This document shows positions 8,846-18,171 of a stretch of 64,000 nt of DNA, piece after piece. This DNA comes from Zunongwangia endophytica (lineage in GTDB: Bacteria > Bacteroidota > Bacteroidia > Flavobacteriales > Flavobacteriaceae), in assembly GCF_030409505.1 (NCBI RefSeq), contig NZ_JAUFPZ010000002.1:1178001-1242000 (forward strand), written 5' to 3'. A program made the translations under genes and the position numbers. Positions within the stretch are counted from its first letter, which is position 1. Every line of letters begins with the position of its first letter. The notes beneath the pieces were generated by a model. The model saw only the letters and a list, made by a program, of their open reading frames with translations, ran no database searches and had not been told where the DNA came from.

Positions 8846-8867
8846 GGTACAGAATAGGTACAGAATT
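8846..8867. repeat. Tandem 11-bp direct repeat next to tRNA-Met
   Basis: GGTACAGAATA followed directly by GGTACAGAATT. Short direct repeats just downstream of a tRNA are common at integrase arm-type sites of tRNA-targeting elements; no integrase is present here, so this reading is inference. Confidence 0.4.
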
Positions 8868-9710
8868 TTATCTATTTCAGATAAATTAAAATTAGTGACT
8901 TAGAATAATCTCATTTGATGATAATTGAGATCAAATTTTAAGATTAATATCTAATTTTTTATTTGAAGTTTTTTGAATGGATTCATCATTTGACAACAAA
9001 ATTTTAAGAACTTAACTGTCTTACTTAAAATATTTCCCCTAAATATTTAATTTATTTTCACTTTATTTTTCTGAAAAGGATGTATAAATAATTTTAAAAT
9101 TCTAATTCTTCCGAAAAATTATATCTCTAAAAAGTCGCTCCAATATATTACCATTTACTGCGTAACCTTATCGATAAAAAATATGCTTTGATAATTGTGA
9201 GTAAAAAGATTGTTACTTTAAGTTTAGTTTGTTGATCTAAAGTCGGGTGAGTTATAGACTACAACCATATATTTTAAAGGTCTTCAAGTCATCTGAGCGT
9301 TTAATGTAAAAATTAATATATAAGGATAGAACTAGCGTAGGTTAGTTAAATTCCTATAAAACCTACATCCAGAGTATTTTATCACCGAATTGGTATATAG
9401 AATTTAAGCCTAGCTTTTATAAATCAATAAGGTCAAGCAGGACTCATAAAAATTTTGTAAAAACTTTTATTAATTTCATTTTATAAAGTCTTTCATTATA
9501 GTTTTTAAAGAAAATAGCAACGCTGAGATTTCTAAGATTTTGCTTAATAACTTCTACCAAATACTTAAACTGTAATTAAATTATTTGCTCTTAAAACATG
9601 CTAGTAAATATTTATTAATATAAATAACACAATTTGGTGAAAAAGTTTAAAAAGTGTCGATATCCGGAAAATGAACCGGTTAAAAGTGTATTTTTATGAG
9701 GATATAACGA
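8868..9710. other. AT-rich stretch without a recognisable gene, left of the cassette array
   Basis: About 840 bp with no ORF I can support on either strand. It sits where an integron would carry attI and an integrase gene (5' of the first cassette), but I recognise no tyrosine-recombinase motif. The last bases (AACGA before GTTAGCC at 9711) resemble the 3' end of an attC-like site without a matching left half. Confidence 0.5.
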
Positions 9711-10302
9711 GTTAGCCAAAATAACTCCTGACAAAAACACTTTCTGAAAACTGAACTGACCGCAGAAAAATCAACAGTCGAAATTCCATAAAAACGAAGA
9801 ACATTTTTAAAAAGAAAAGCGGAAAAAACTCGCTGATAAAACCGATCTGATCGCAAAAAATTATAATCAAAATTCGATAAAATCGAACTCTATTTTTAAA
9901 GACTTAAAGAATAAAAAAACCAAATAAATGAAATCCAATATTGGATAAAATTTACGGCTATTTTTAGAAGCTAAAACTGACTTTAAGTGGGCAAGCACGA
10001 GAAAAAATACTGAAAATTTGAACTTTTAAATGAAATCTGAACTCTAGAATCATCAGCGATGCGGAAATCATTACGCAGAACAAATCTCTCCCTAAAAATG
10101 AATTGAAAATTCAGCTAACAATTAAAAAGCAACACTGAAAAAACTTCAAATTGTAAAATTTCGCTTTAAATTTTAGAATTTTATACTCCTCTCCCACTCT
10201 GAAAAACATTAAAATTTAAAATCTAATCTAAGCCGATATTCGATAAATCTGATAATATTTTTAAAGAATAAGAAATAAAACAAAATTTGGCGTGTCGTTA
10301 CA
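9711..10302 (+). other. Cassette c1: ORF-less cassette body (non-coding family, copy 1)
   Basis: Starts GTTAGCCAAA and ends TTGGCTAAC (attC-1). No credible ORF. Nearly identical to c4 (12104-12696). It contains degenerate internal units around the core ATTCGATAAAATC, a CTCTCCCACTCTGAAAAACA segment and GTGTCGTTACA just before the attC site; all of these recur in c8, c10 and c30. It may produce a structured RNA or be a degenerate relic; the conservation of end modules favours a defined unit. Confidence 0.6.
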
Positions 10303-10439
10303 TTGGCTAACAACGGTTATAATTCATTGCGGCCGAATTTTATACCAAAAATTCCAGGAATATTTGCTAAATTAGGCGAAGCGGACAAGTCCGCTCAAAA
10401 CAATCCGCAACGAAATCATAACCGGGGCCGTTGTGCCAC
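10303..10439 (+). repeat. attC-1
   Basis: R'' ATTGGCTAAC (reverse complement of the c1 start, 9 of 10), R' GTTGTGCCAC starting c2 at 10430. Inner stem GGTTATAATTCATTGCGG / CCGCAACGAAATCATAACC. Same class as attC-4 and attC-29. Confidence 0.8.
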
Positions 10440-10457
10440 ATATAAAAAAACACTATT

Positions 10458-10997
10458 ATGAAAAAAATTGTCATCCTAATATTTTTTGTCTTATTTCAAT
10501 CAGTTAATGCTCAAGTTGAAAAGGACATTCCAATATTCCATAGACTTGTAATTTTGAACGCTGAAAATGAATTAATGGTAGTTAAAATTGAGAACGCTGA
10601 TTTTTGGGTAACGCCAGGAATGTACCAAACTAAAGAATTATCAATTAAAAAAGGCTTGGACAGTATTGCCTTAAAGTATGGAATTAAAATAGAAAACCTT
10701 AAATTAAATGGAGTTTTCATATTAAAAAGAGAGCTAAAAGGAGAAAAATCAACATCTTTGAGAAATGTTTATACTGCAAAAGTAAAAGAAGAGAATATTA
10801 AAAAACCCGATGGAATTGAAGAAATAAAGTGGCTATCTGTTGACAAAGCAATTGAAACTATTACTTTCCCTCACATTAACGAAATGATTGAAAAAACAAT
10901 GACCAAACCAAATGAAGTTTGGGGTGGAACTTTACTTCAGTACAAGGAAAATGAAAATTGGAAAATGAAAATATTAGAAGAATTTTATACCTTGTAA
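10458..10997 (+). CDS. Nudix-like protein with signal peptide (cassette c2)
   Basis: 179 aa. Residues 1-18 form a signal peptide (MKKIVILIFFVLFQSVNA). The rest has a Nudix-type fold: FHRLVILNAENELMVVKIENADFWVTPGMY, a degenerate box region KKGLDSIALKYGI where the usual REUXEE glutamates are missing, and IKWLSVDKAIE near the C-terminus. Export plus a broken Nudix box suggest a non-hydrolase or altered role (inferred). It starts 28 bp after the cassette boundary GTTGTGCCAC; the cassette end is GTGGCACAAC. Confidence 0.65.
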   Translation: MKKIVILIFFVLFQSVNAQVEKDIPIFHRLVILNAENELMVVKIENADFWVTPGMYQTKELSIKKGLDSIALKYGIKIENLKLNGVFILKRELKGEKSTSLRNVYTAKVKEENIKKPDGIEEIKWLSVDKAIETITFPHINEMIEKTMTKPNEVWGGTLLQYKENENWKMKILEEFYTL

Positions 10998-11024
10998 AAT
11001 CACAAAAATAATTGGGAAAAATAC

Positions 11025-11225
11025 GTGGCACAACACCGTATATAAAAAATAGCTACTTCTTTTCTAAATCGTAAATTTTGGTATATTTGGTAAGTCGCCA
11101 AATCTTTTGATTTGGCTTTTGAAAAGTAAAGATAAAATCAAAATGCAAAAGTTTTGGCTTGTGCTAAACCGAAAAAATGACGCTTGTTTTTACGCTACTT
11201 TCCATATACAAACTCGTTGGCAGCA
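11025..11225 (+). repeat. attC-2
   Basis: R'' GTGGCACAAC (exact complement of the c2 start), R' GTTGGCAGCA (c3 start). Inner stem GTATAT...ATATAC. The long loop holds a second hairpin CCAAATC-TTTT-GATTTGG and the motif TATATTTG. Class B. Confidence 0.85.
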
Positions 11226-11271
11226 AGCTAAAATTACACATAAAAAATAAATGTGACCTAAAGATAATATC

Positions 11272-11934
11272 TTGACGTATAAAAATTACAATCCGATTAT
11301 CCAAGTTTTGGGCCTTTTCCTCTTATTAGTAGTTCTTCAAATTTCGTTATTTTTAATGGTGAATACGACTATTGAAAATGATGATTATACTAGAACCGAA
11401 ATGGCTATTAGTATTGATCTAGGATTGTTAATTGTGGTTTGTTTTTATACATATTATTATAAAAATAATACTCTTAAGAATGTAAAAATTCCTAATTTAA
11501 GGAATATTATGGTTTGTATTTTTGTAACAATTTTAATTGTTGTTATCTGGCCATTTCTGGATTTACCTGACCTAATAGATAAAATTTTAAACGAAGAAAA
11601 AATTTACAGCTATTCTTTACAAAAGATAACTTGGAATATAACAAGTTTCGAACAGTGCTATTATTCTTTAAGGACTCTTTTGTTAATGCCTATATTGGAA
11701 GAAACTTTTTATAGAAAAATAATCTTTGAAAAAATCAATGAAAAATATAAAACTATTACTGCAATATTAATTTCAAGTTTTTTGTTCAGTTTGGGACACT
11801 TGGATTATTCGTTTTTTTCAACAGCATTTTTTATAGGAATAATATTAAGTTTAGTTTATATTAAAACAAGGAATCTAGTAATACCCATAGTAATACATTC
11901 ATTAATAAATTTATCTAATAATTTCTTTAGTTAA
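11272..11934 (+). CDS. CPBP (CAAX-like) intramembrane metalloprotease (cassette c3)
   Basis: 220 aa, about six membrane segments. Family motifs are present: EETFYR (EExxxR, about residues 143-148), FLFSLGH (FxxxH) and HSLINL (HxxxN-like). CPBP/Abi proteases process prenylated proteins in eukaryotes and are linked in bacteria to bacteriocin immunity or regulated proteolysis. A TTG start at 11272 is used because an ATG slightly upstream is followed by a stop; the exact start is uncertain. Cassette ends GTTGGCAGC / GCTGCCAAC match. Confidence 0.8.
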   Translation: MTYKNYNPIIQVLGLFLLLVVLQISLFLMVNTTIENDDYTRTEMAISIDLGLLIVVCFYTYYYKNNTLKNVKIPNLRNIMVCIFVTILIVVIWPFLDLPDLIDKILNEEKIYSYSLQKITWNITSFEQCYYSLRTLLLMPILEETFYRKIIFEKINEKYKTITAILISSFLFSLGHLDYSFFSTAFFIGIILSLVYIKTRNLVIPIVIHSLINLSNNFFS

Positions 11935-11977
11935 GTAAAGTACTTGAATTTATTTTATAAAATAGAAGGGAAAAGCC

Positions 11978-12113
11978 AGCTGCCAACAATGCGTATAGAC
12001 AATTGCGGCTAAATACCTAATCGATATTCGATGTTTTTAGCTATCTTTATTTTAAGCGGACAGAACCTGGCGAATAAATCCGCAACAGTCCATACTCAAA
12101 ACCGTTAGCCAAA
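11978..12113 (+). repeat. attC-3
   Basis: R'' AGCTGCCAAC (c3 end), R' GTTAGCCAAA (c4 start). Inner stem GTATAGACAATTGCGG / CCGCAACAGTCCATAC with extrahelical bases. Confidence 0.8.
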
Positions 12114-12696
12114 ATAACTCCTGACAAAAACACTTTCTGAAAACCGAACTGACCGCAGGAAAATCAACACTCGAAATTCCATAAAAACGAAGAACATTTT
12201 TAAAAAGAAAAGCGGAAAAAACTCGCTGATAAAACCGATCTGATCGCAAAAAATTATAATCAAAATTCGATAAAATCGAACTATATTTTTAAAGACTTAA
12301 AGAATAAAAAAACCAAATAAATGAAATCCAATATTGGATAAAATTGACGGCTATTTTTAGAAGCTAAAACTGACTTTAAGTGGGCAAGCACGAGAAAAAA
12401 TACTGAAAATTTGAACTTTTAAATGAAATCTAAACTCTAGAATCATCAGCGATGCGGAAATCATCACGCAGAACAAATCTCTCCCTAAATATGAATTGAA
12501 AATTCAGCTAACAATTAAAAAGCAACACTGAAAAAAGTTCAAATTGTAAAATTTCGCTTTAAATTTTAGAATTTTATACTCCTCTCCCACTCTGAAAAAC
12601 ATTAAAATTTAAAATCTAATCTAAGCCGATATTCGATAAATCTGATAACATTTTTAAAGAATAAGAACTAAAAACAAAATTTGGCGTGTCGTTACA
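12104..12696 (+). other. Cassette c4: ORF-less cassette body (non-coding family, copy 2)
   Basis: Near-identical to c1 over about 590 bp with scattered substitutions, from GTTAGCCAAAATAACTCCTG to TTGGCTAAC. The attC sites after c1 and c4 share stems but differ in the loop, so the copies have diverged or exchanged loops. An ORF crossing the right end is part of the next cassette's reading frame and is not credible in this stretch. Confidence 0.6.
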
Positions 12697-12834
12697 TTGG
12701 CTAACAACGGTTATAATTCATTGCGGCGGAATTTTATACCAAAAATTCCAGGAATATTTGCTAAATTACAGCCGTAACCGAAAAGTCCTGTTGGACTTTT
12801 CCGCAACAAATCATAACCGGAGCCGTTGTGCGTT
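12697..12834 (+). repeat. attC-4
   Basis: R'' TTGGCTAAC (c4 end), R' GTTGTGCGTT (c5 start). Inner stem GGTTATAATTCATTGCGG / CCGCAACAAATCATAACC; the loop carries the small hairpin AAAAGTCC-TGTT-GGACTTTT. Confidence 0.8.
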
Positions 12835-12847
12835 ATACCTGAAAACA

Positions 12848-13285
12848 ATGCAGAGTAAAATAATTATCATATTACTACTTACTTTATCCTTCAAAGGATT
12901 TAGTTCGGAATTAGATACTTTGGACTATTGGCACGTTTATAAGAATGACAAAATAATCGCGAAATTCAACTCTGTTTCTAAAGACTTAGATATCAAAATA
13001 AAGAAATCTGAAATCAAAGATTCTGATACAATTTCAATTCGTTATGGAAAAGACACTCGATGTTCGAATTGTAAATACATTTTATTCGTTCGTGATGAAA
13101 AAAATCGGAAATTAAGAATAACGGAATCAGACAAATATTGGAATAAATTATCTTTCGGACTTTTGGACTTAATCGAATTCGGACAAAAAAATAAAAGTAA
13201 ACGTTACGATTTTTATTACTGGGAACGGAATAGTGATGGAAAAAATGGACGAATGAAATTGGTATTGCAAATGACATTGGAATAA
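12848..13285 (+). CDS. Secreted protein of unknown function (cassette c5)
   Basis: 145 aa from the ATG at 12848. An in-frame extension upstream would run through attC-4 and is rejected. The signal peptide MQSKIIIILLLTLSFKGFSS is followed by a mature domain rich in Lys and Asp with a CSNC pair (DTRCSNCKYILFVRDEKN). I do not recognise the family. Cassette ends GTTGTGCGTT / AACGCACAAC match exactly. Confidence 0.6.
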   Translation: MQSKIIIILLLTLSFKGFSSELDTLDYWHVYKNDKIIAKFNSVSKDLDIKIKKSEIKDSDTISIRYGKDTRCSNCKYILFVRDEKNRKLRITESDKYWNKLSFGLLDLIEFGQKNKSKRYDFYYWERNSDGKNGRMKLVLQMTLE

Positions 13286-13295
13286 AAAAAGTACG

Positions 13296-13431
13296 AACGC
13301 ACAACAACGCGTATAGCCAATTGCGGCTAAATATTTAATCGATATTCGATGTTTTTAGCTACATTTATTTTAAATGGACAAAACCTAGTTAACCAGCTCG
13401 CAACTGTCCATACTCGAAACCGTTACCACAC
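13296..13431 (+). repeat. attC-5
   Basis: R'' AACGCACAAC (exact complement of the c5 start), R' GTTACCACAC (c6 start). Same class as attC-3. Confidence 0.8.
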
Positions 13432-13433
13432 AT

Positions 13434-13649
13434 TTGAACTCAACATTGAAAATAGCACTAAAAATCATCGGATTATTAATTCTATTGATATTTTTGTACT
13501 TCTTAGAAACTATAATTTTCTTACTGGTTTTCGGCGAAGGCGGACAAGCAAGTAGTGTTATGAATAATGGATTGACAAAACTAATTATGTATGTTATTCC
13601 GATAATAGTTGTTGCCGGAATTGCATTCAAAATATTTAAAAAAAACTAA
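13434..13649 (+). CDS. Small membrane protein, first of a paralogous pair (cassette c6)
   Basis: 71 aa from a TTG at 13434, only 12 bp into the cassette. It has two hydrophobic segments separated by VFGEGGQASSVMNN and ends KIFKKN. The arrangement (TM, FGxGxxxS loop, TM, basic tail) is repeated in the next ORF, so the two look like tandem paralogues. Function unknown; small 2TM pairs in mobile regions are often toxins or immunity proteins, which is only a possibility here. Confidence 0.5.
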   Translation: MNSTLKIALKIIGLLILLIFLYFLETIIFLLVFGEGGQASSVMNNGLTKLIMYVIPIIVVAGIAFKIFKKN

Positions 13650-13659
13650 AACGAGGGAA

Positions 13660-14004
13660 TTGAAAACTGCGGAATTTTGGAAAATAAAGACAAATTATCT
13701 CGGAATTGGAATAAGGTCAGTTCTGTTTTTTGGAATTTTATTACTTCTGATTTTGATTGAGATATTTGCTTTTTTCTTAATTTATGGTTCAGGAGCAACT
13801 TCCAGCAGAATTGCAAATTTATGGTATGTTGACTTAATTTTAAATTTTCTGCCGATTTTACTCGTTGGCGGATTTTTGGTCTACAGAATTATAAAAAAGT
13901 ATAAAAAGCAAGAATATGTGAATTTCAAAACAAATGTGATTACACTTTTAATTTTGATTTTTCTATTCTCAATCAGAAATCAACTTGAACATCTGATTTT
14001 CTGA
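13660..14004 (+). CDS. Small membrane protein, second of a paralogous pair (cassette c6)
   Basis: 114 aa from a TTG at 13660 preceded by GAGGG, starting 10 bp after the previous stop. The loop IYGSGATSSRIANLWYVD between two hydrophobic segments and the basic KKYKKQ stretch mirror the first ORF; a third C-terminal hydrophobic segment follows. A longer overlapping TTG start at 13609 is less likely. Cassette ends GTTACCACAC / GTGTGGTAAC match exactly, so both genes travel in one cassette. Confidence 0.5.
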   Translation: MKTAEFWKIKTNYLGIGIRSVLFFGILLLLILIEIFAFFLIYGSGATSSRIANLWYVDLILNFLPILLVGGFLVYRIIKKYKKQEYVNFKTNVITLLILIFLFSIRNQLEHLIF

Positions 14005-14020
14005 AATGGAAAATAAAAAC

Positions 14021-14225
14021 GTGTGGTAACAATGTATATAAAAAATAGCGCGAGCAGTTGAAAACACGAAGGTTCGGGCACTTTTTCGAGGTCGCCAAAT
14101 TTTTAATTTTGGCTATTTGAAAAAAGAAATATAAATAGAAAAATTTAAAAATTCAGCTCGAGTTCAACCGAATGGATAGCGCACTTTTTCAGCGCTACTT
14201 TTCATATACTCGACCGTTATATGCC
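14021..14225 (+). repeat. attC-6
   Basis: R'' GTGTGGTAAC (exact complement of the c6 start), R' GTTATATGCC (c7 start). Class B variant with loop hairpin CCAAAT-TTTTAATT-TTGG; like attC-21. Confidence 0.8.
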
Positions 14226-14305
14226 ATTTGTAAAATCCTTTATAACGCAACCTTTTGATATAATAAACATCTTATAGTTAAATAATAATTTGAAAAATAG
14301 CCAAA

Positions 14306-14917
14306 ATGAGAAATTTAAACATATTACTATGTTTTTTAATAATTATATTTATTTCTAGTTGTTCTAAAGACGATGACGGAGATATGGAAAAAATAGTTGA
14401 AATGACAATTTATCCAGAAACAGGAATTGGAGGATTTCTTTTTTCAACAGATGTGTATGGGGAATTTTTATTATTTTCGGAGAGCGATAATCAGGAAAAA
14501 AGAATTTTGACAAATGGAGGGAATATTTATGCAAACTTAAATTATGAAAAGGGTTATGAATACAAAATAGAGGCAAGAAAAACTTTTTTAAAAAATCCAC
14601 CACAAGATGGATCATCAATCAATTTTGAATTTATAAAAACACTTTCGAAGGAAAAAGCTATTACTCAAAATAGTGAACAACAATTTGAAATGGAAGTTGG
14701 CCCGACAAAAGTTGGATTTATTTCACTTTTAGAAGACGGAATTCAACAAGCCTTATTTGTCAAGGAAAGTGGTGAAGATTATAAGAAGCCTTTATTAAAT
14801 ATAGAAGGATTCGATTATGAAGAAGGTTATACATATAGATTAAACGTGGAAAAGATTATTCAAGCAGAACCATATTCTGTAAAATACGTTTTGATTGATA
14901 TTATATCACAAGAATAG
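14306..14917 (+). CDS. Lipoprotein with two DUF4377-like domains (cassette c7)
   Basis: 203 aa. Type II signal peptide with lipobox ISSCSKDDDGD (Cys20). Two similar units follow: EKGYEYKIEARKTFLKNP with PPQDGSSINFEFIKTLSKE, and EEGYTYRLNVEKI with YSVKYVLIDIISQE, the DUF4377 pattern of Bacteroidota surface or periplasmic lipoproteins of unknown function. Cassette ends GTTATATGCC / GGCATATAAC match exactly. Confidence 0.75.
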   Translation: MRNLNILLCFLIIIFISSCSKDDDGDMEKIVEMTIYPETGIGGFLFSTDVYGEFLLFSESDNQEKRILTNGGNIYANLNYEKGYEYKIEARKTFLKNPPQDGSSINFEFIKTLSKEKAITQNSEQQFEMEVGPTKVGFISLLEDGIQQALFVKESGEDYKKPLLNIEGFDYEEGYTYRLNVEKIIQAEPYSVKYVLIDIISQE

Positions 14918-14994
14918 GTATAAAAATCATTGAGTTCCCGAATAAACATTTTACTTTAATATTTATCTACTATTTAACAATTGAACAAAAAAAC

Positions 14995-15133
14995 GGCATA
15001 TAACAATGTATAACCGCAATTACGGCGGATTTGACTATGTCCGAATACATTCATAATTGCGAATGACTGTGCTAAACCGAAAATTAACGCATATTAACCC
15101 GTAACTGACGGTTATACCGCACCGTTGTAAAAA
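14995..15133 (+). repeat. attC-7
   Basis: R'' GGCATATAAC (exact complement of the c7 start), R' GTTGTAAAAA (c8 start). Inner stem TATAACCGCAATTACGG / CCGTAACTGACGGTTATA. Class E, like attC-26. Confidence 0.8.
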
Positions 15134-15648
15134 ATAGCTCCGGATCCCTATCTCTACCAAAAGCAGAACTGGTCGCACAGAAAAAAATCAAAATTCGATA
15201 AAATCAGACTTAATTATTTTAGAACTTTAAGTAAAAATAAACTGATAAAATCGCTCTCTCGTTTTTATTCTAAATGAAAATTGACCTTAAATTTGAGCAA
15301 CAATGCGGAGAAAAATAGCGGAAAAATATCTACGCAAAACAGAACGCAGAAATAAGAACTTAAAATTTAAAAAAAATTAAAGAAGTAAAAAACTGTGTGG
15401 AAAAGCAGTATGCTAAATCAATTAATCAGATCTAAAAATTGGAAAGTTCTAACCTTAGAATTAAAAAAGCCAAAACCCTAAAGAAATTCAAAATGTAAAA
15501 AATTAGAATAAAAATTTATAAAATCAAATGACTTACCTCCCACTCTCAAAATTTAAAACATTCTATAGAAATCTAATATTGGATAATTTTGACCAATAAT
15601 TTAAACGGACAAAATAGTAGAACGTACCAAGCAGAATGTGTCGCTACA
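15124..15648 (+). other. Cassette c8: ORF-less cassette body (non-coding family)
   Basis: Starts GTTGTAAAAA and ends TTTTACAAC. No credible ORF. Diverged from c1/c4 but keeps AATTCGATAAAATC units, CTCCCACTCT and GTGTCGCTACA near the 3' end. Confidence 0.5.
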
Positions 15649-15785
15649 TTTTACAACAACGTATAATAGCAATTGCGGCTTTGTGTCCCGCGGACACGAT
15701 CGCCCAAGCATCAAAGTCAGTAATTTTAGCTATCTTAGTTTTCAACCAATCCGCAACTGACGATTATACGAAGACGTTGGCAACA
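15649..15785 (+). repeat. attC-8
   Basis: R'' TTTTACAAC (c8 end), R' GTTGGCAACA (c9 start). Inner stem CGTATAATAGCAATTGCGG / CCGCAACTGACGATTATACG; loop hairpin GTGTCC-CG-GGACAC. Class D. Confidence 0.85.
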
Positions 15786-15862
15786 ATTTCTCTACAGCAA
15801 TTCAAATCCTCATTAAAATAATCTTATTTAAAAGATTTAAATTTGAGAAAGACTTAATCTAA

Positions 15863-18157
15863 ATGAAATTTGATTTTTCAAAACTTAACGACAGGGAATT
15901 TGAAGTACTATCAGCTTCAATAATAGAAAGAATATTAGACAAAAGAGTTGAGATTTTTAAGCCTGGTAAGGATGGAGGAGTTGATGGCCGCTTCTGGATT
16001 GGCAAAGAAAAAGAGGCAATTATCCAATGCAAGCACTATTTCGAAACACCTTACAAAAATCTTATTTATAAATTAAAAACAGAAGAATTTAAAAAAGTTC
16101 AAAAACTAAAACCTAGTAAATACATTTTCGTTACTTCTAAAAATCTATCAAGATCTAATAAAGAAGAAATAAAACAAATTTTTGCCCCTTTTATCCTTCG
16201 AGAAGATGATATTTTCGGGAGAGAAGATTTAAATAGTTTTTTGTCGAAAAGAGAAAATCAAGACATAGTTGAACAAAATTTTAAACTTTGGATTTCAAGT
16301 TCTTCAATTCTGGAAATCATTTATAATAATGCTATCAAAGGAAGAAGCGAAAACACTATACGTGAAATAAAAGGAAGTAACCATAAATACGCGATAACTG
16401 AAAATCACCAGAAAGGATTAAAGATTTTAGAGGATAAAAATGTAATCATTTTAACCGGTGAACCAGGAATTGGAAAAACTACGCTGGCCGATAATTTAGC
16501 ATTGATTTACATCGCAAAAGGATATGAGTTCTATGATATTGAAGAAAGTATAAGTGAAGCTGAAAGCCTATTCAGACATAATGAAAAAAGAAAGATATTA
16601 TTCTATTGTGATGACTTTTTGGGAAGTAATCTTTATGATGCTATAAATAATAAAAGAGATTCTCATATAGTAAAATTTATAAATAGAGTTTCTCAAGATA
16701 ATTCCAAAAAATTCATCTTGACTTCAAGAACAAACATTTTAAATAAGGCTTATAGCTTTAGCCATCAATTTCAGAATGGCAAGATCCGAGATAACGAATT
16801 TTTACTTAGAGTAGAAAACTTGACTTTAATTGATAAAGCAAAAATCTTATATAACCATATATATCATTCACAATTGGCTAAAGAATATATCGATAAGATT
16901 TATCAAGAAAAGCGTTATAAGGCAATTATTAAGCACAGAAATTTTAATCCTAGAATCATAGGTTTTGTAACGGATAGCGTTAGAGTGGGAAATATTAAAT
17001 CTGAAAACTATTGGAATTATATTAAAAAGAGCTTAGAACACCCCGAGGATATTTGGGCTGATTACTTTCAAAATCAAACAGATGATTGCGTACGTGCATT
17101 GACATTTTTAACTGTTTATAACAATGGAAAAATTTCAGAAGATTTACTAAGAGAATCATATAACCAATTTCTTGAAATTCATTCCATTAATTTGGGTGAT
17201 CATTCTGATAAAAGTTTTGAAGCCGTTAGAAAGCTTGCTACTAAATCTTTATTGAATAGAAATCATATTGGAGTTGATAAATATGAATACACTTTATTCA
17301 ATCCGTCTATTGCGGATTTTATACTTAATTCATATTCGGGAGAAAGTCAATTAATTTCCAATATTTTGATTTCATTGAATAGCGAGAATGCAATAAGCTA
17401 TTTTAAAAGTATTTCATTATCTGGTAAAGTAAAAAAACTATGCTTAAGAAGCGTACAAGAAAAATTGTTTAAAAACTTTTATCAAAAAAAATTGGAAGAG
17501 GAAAATTGGGATTTTTTAATAACATTAATTTATCTAGATTATTTTAATGATCAGTTGGAAACCGAAATAAAACTTTTCATCAAAACCCTGACTAATTCTG
17601 AATGCCCTTGTGGTCAAAATCTATATGAACTTCTTAGAATTTTGACAGGAGTGGAATACAAGTTGAAGTTTGATAACTATGATTTTTTATATAAATTTAT
17701 TGATACAATGTTAGATGAAGATACGTTAAAGATATTATTAAATTTTATCGAGGAGTTCAATGTAAATGACTCCCATATATTATCAGTAGTAGAAGACCAT
17801 ATCGAAGTCTTTTTAGAACAAATGGCATCCGAATATAACTTGGATATAGACTTTTCAAACTATATAAATAATATATATTATCCCGATGGCAATCGTGATT
17901 TTGAGATTGACATATCAGGGGCGGAGTCCGAAGCATATGATAGACTTAGTGATTTTTTATCAGATTTCAACCAATCCGCTTTGGATAGAATTGATGTTAA
18001 TATTGGGAATATTGTATCAAACATAGATATGGATCATAGGGCAAACATCTATTTAGAAAATTACGCGCGTGATTCTTATTATGATGATGATCATAGGGGA
18101 AGCTATAGATCTAGTTACTCATTAGAAGACGATATAGATTCAATCTTCGAAAGATAA
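15863..18157 (+). CDS. Mrr-like nuclease fused to a STAND-type NTPase, probable defence protein (cassette c9)
   Basis: 764 aa. Residues 1-140 form a PD-(D/E)XK restriction-endonuclease fold: LNDREFEVLSASIIERI, then GKDGGVDGRFW and AIIQCKHY (D...QxK catalytic triad). From about residue 185 a P-loop NTPase follows: VIILTGEPGIGKTTLADN (Walker A), KILFYCDDFLGSN (Walker B) and an NB-ARC/STAND-like sensor region (KKFILTSRTN). The C-terminal 400 residues look helical and end in an acidic Tyr/Asp/Ser-rich tail. The architecture matches the Mrr-nSTAND3 proteins found in defence islands, where the sensor half triggers DNA cleavage (family knowledge). Cassette ends GTTGGCAAC / GTTGCCAAC match. Confidence 0.8.
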   Translation: MKFDFSKLNDREFEVLSASIIERILDKRVEIFKPGKDGGVDGRFWIGKEKEAIIQCKHYFETPYKNLIYKLKTEEFKKVQKLKPSKYIFVTSKNLSRSNKEEIKQIFAPFILREDDIFGREDLNSFLSKRENQDIVEQNFKLWISSSSILEIIYNNAIKGRSENTIREIKGSNHKYAITENHQKGLKILEDKNVIILTGEPGIGKTTLADNLALIYIAKGYEFYDIEESISEAESLFRHNEKRKILFYCDDFLGSNLYDAINNKRDSHIVKFINRVSQDNSKKFILTSRTNILNKAYSFSHQFQNGKIRDNEFLLRVENLTLIDKAKILYNHIYHSQLAKEYIDKIYQEKRYKAIIKHRNFNPRIIGFVTDSVRVGNIKSENYWNYIKKSLEHPEDIWADYFQNQTDDCVRALTFLTVYNNGKISEDLLRESYNQFLEIHSINLGDHSDKSFEAVRKLATKSLLNRNHIGVDKYEYTLFNPSIADFILNSYSGESQLISNILISLNSENAISYFKSISLSGKVKKLCLRSVQEKLFKNFYQKKLEEENWDFLITLIYLDYFNDQLETEIKLFIKTLTNSECPCGQNLYELLRILTGVEYKLKFDNYDFLYKFIDTMLDEDTLKILLNFIEEFNVNDSHILSVVEDHIEVFLEQMASEYNLDIDFSNYINNIYYPDGNRDFEIDISGAESEAYDRLSDFLSDFNQSALDRIDVNIGNIVSNIDMDHRANIYLENYARDSYYDDDHRGSYRSSYSLEDDIDSIFER

Positions 18158-18171
18158 TTGTCTAAGAAACA

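Noticed and set aside
8868..9710. A decayed integrase gene left of the array
   Set aside because: No stretch in six frames shows tyrosine-recombinase boxes; I leave it as non-coding.
12686..12847. Longer N-terminus of the c5 protein
   Set aside because: The extension crosses the attC site and lacks family features; the ATG at 12848 yields a good signal peptide.
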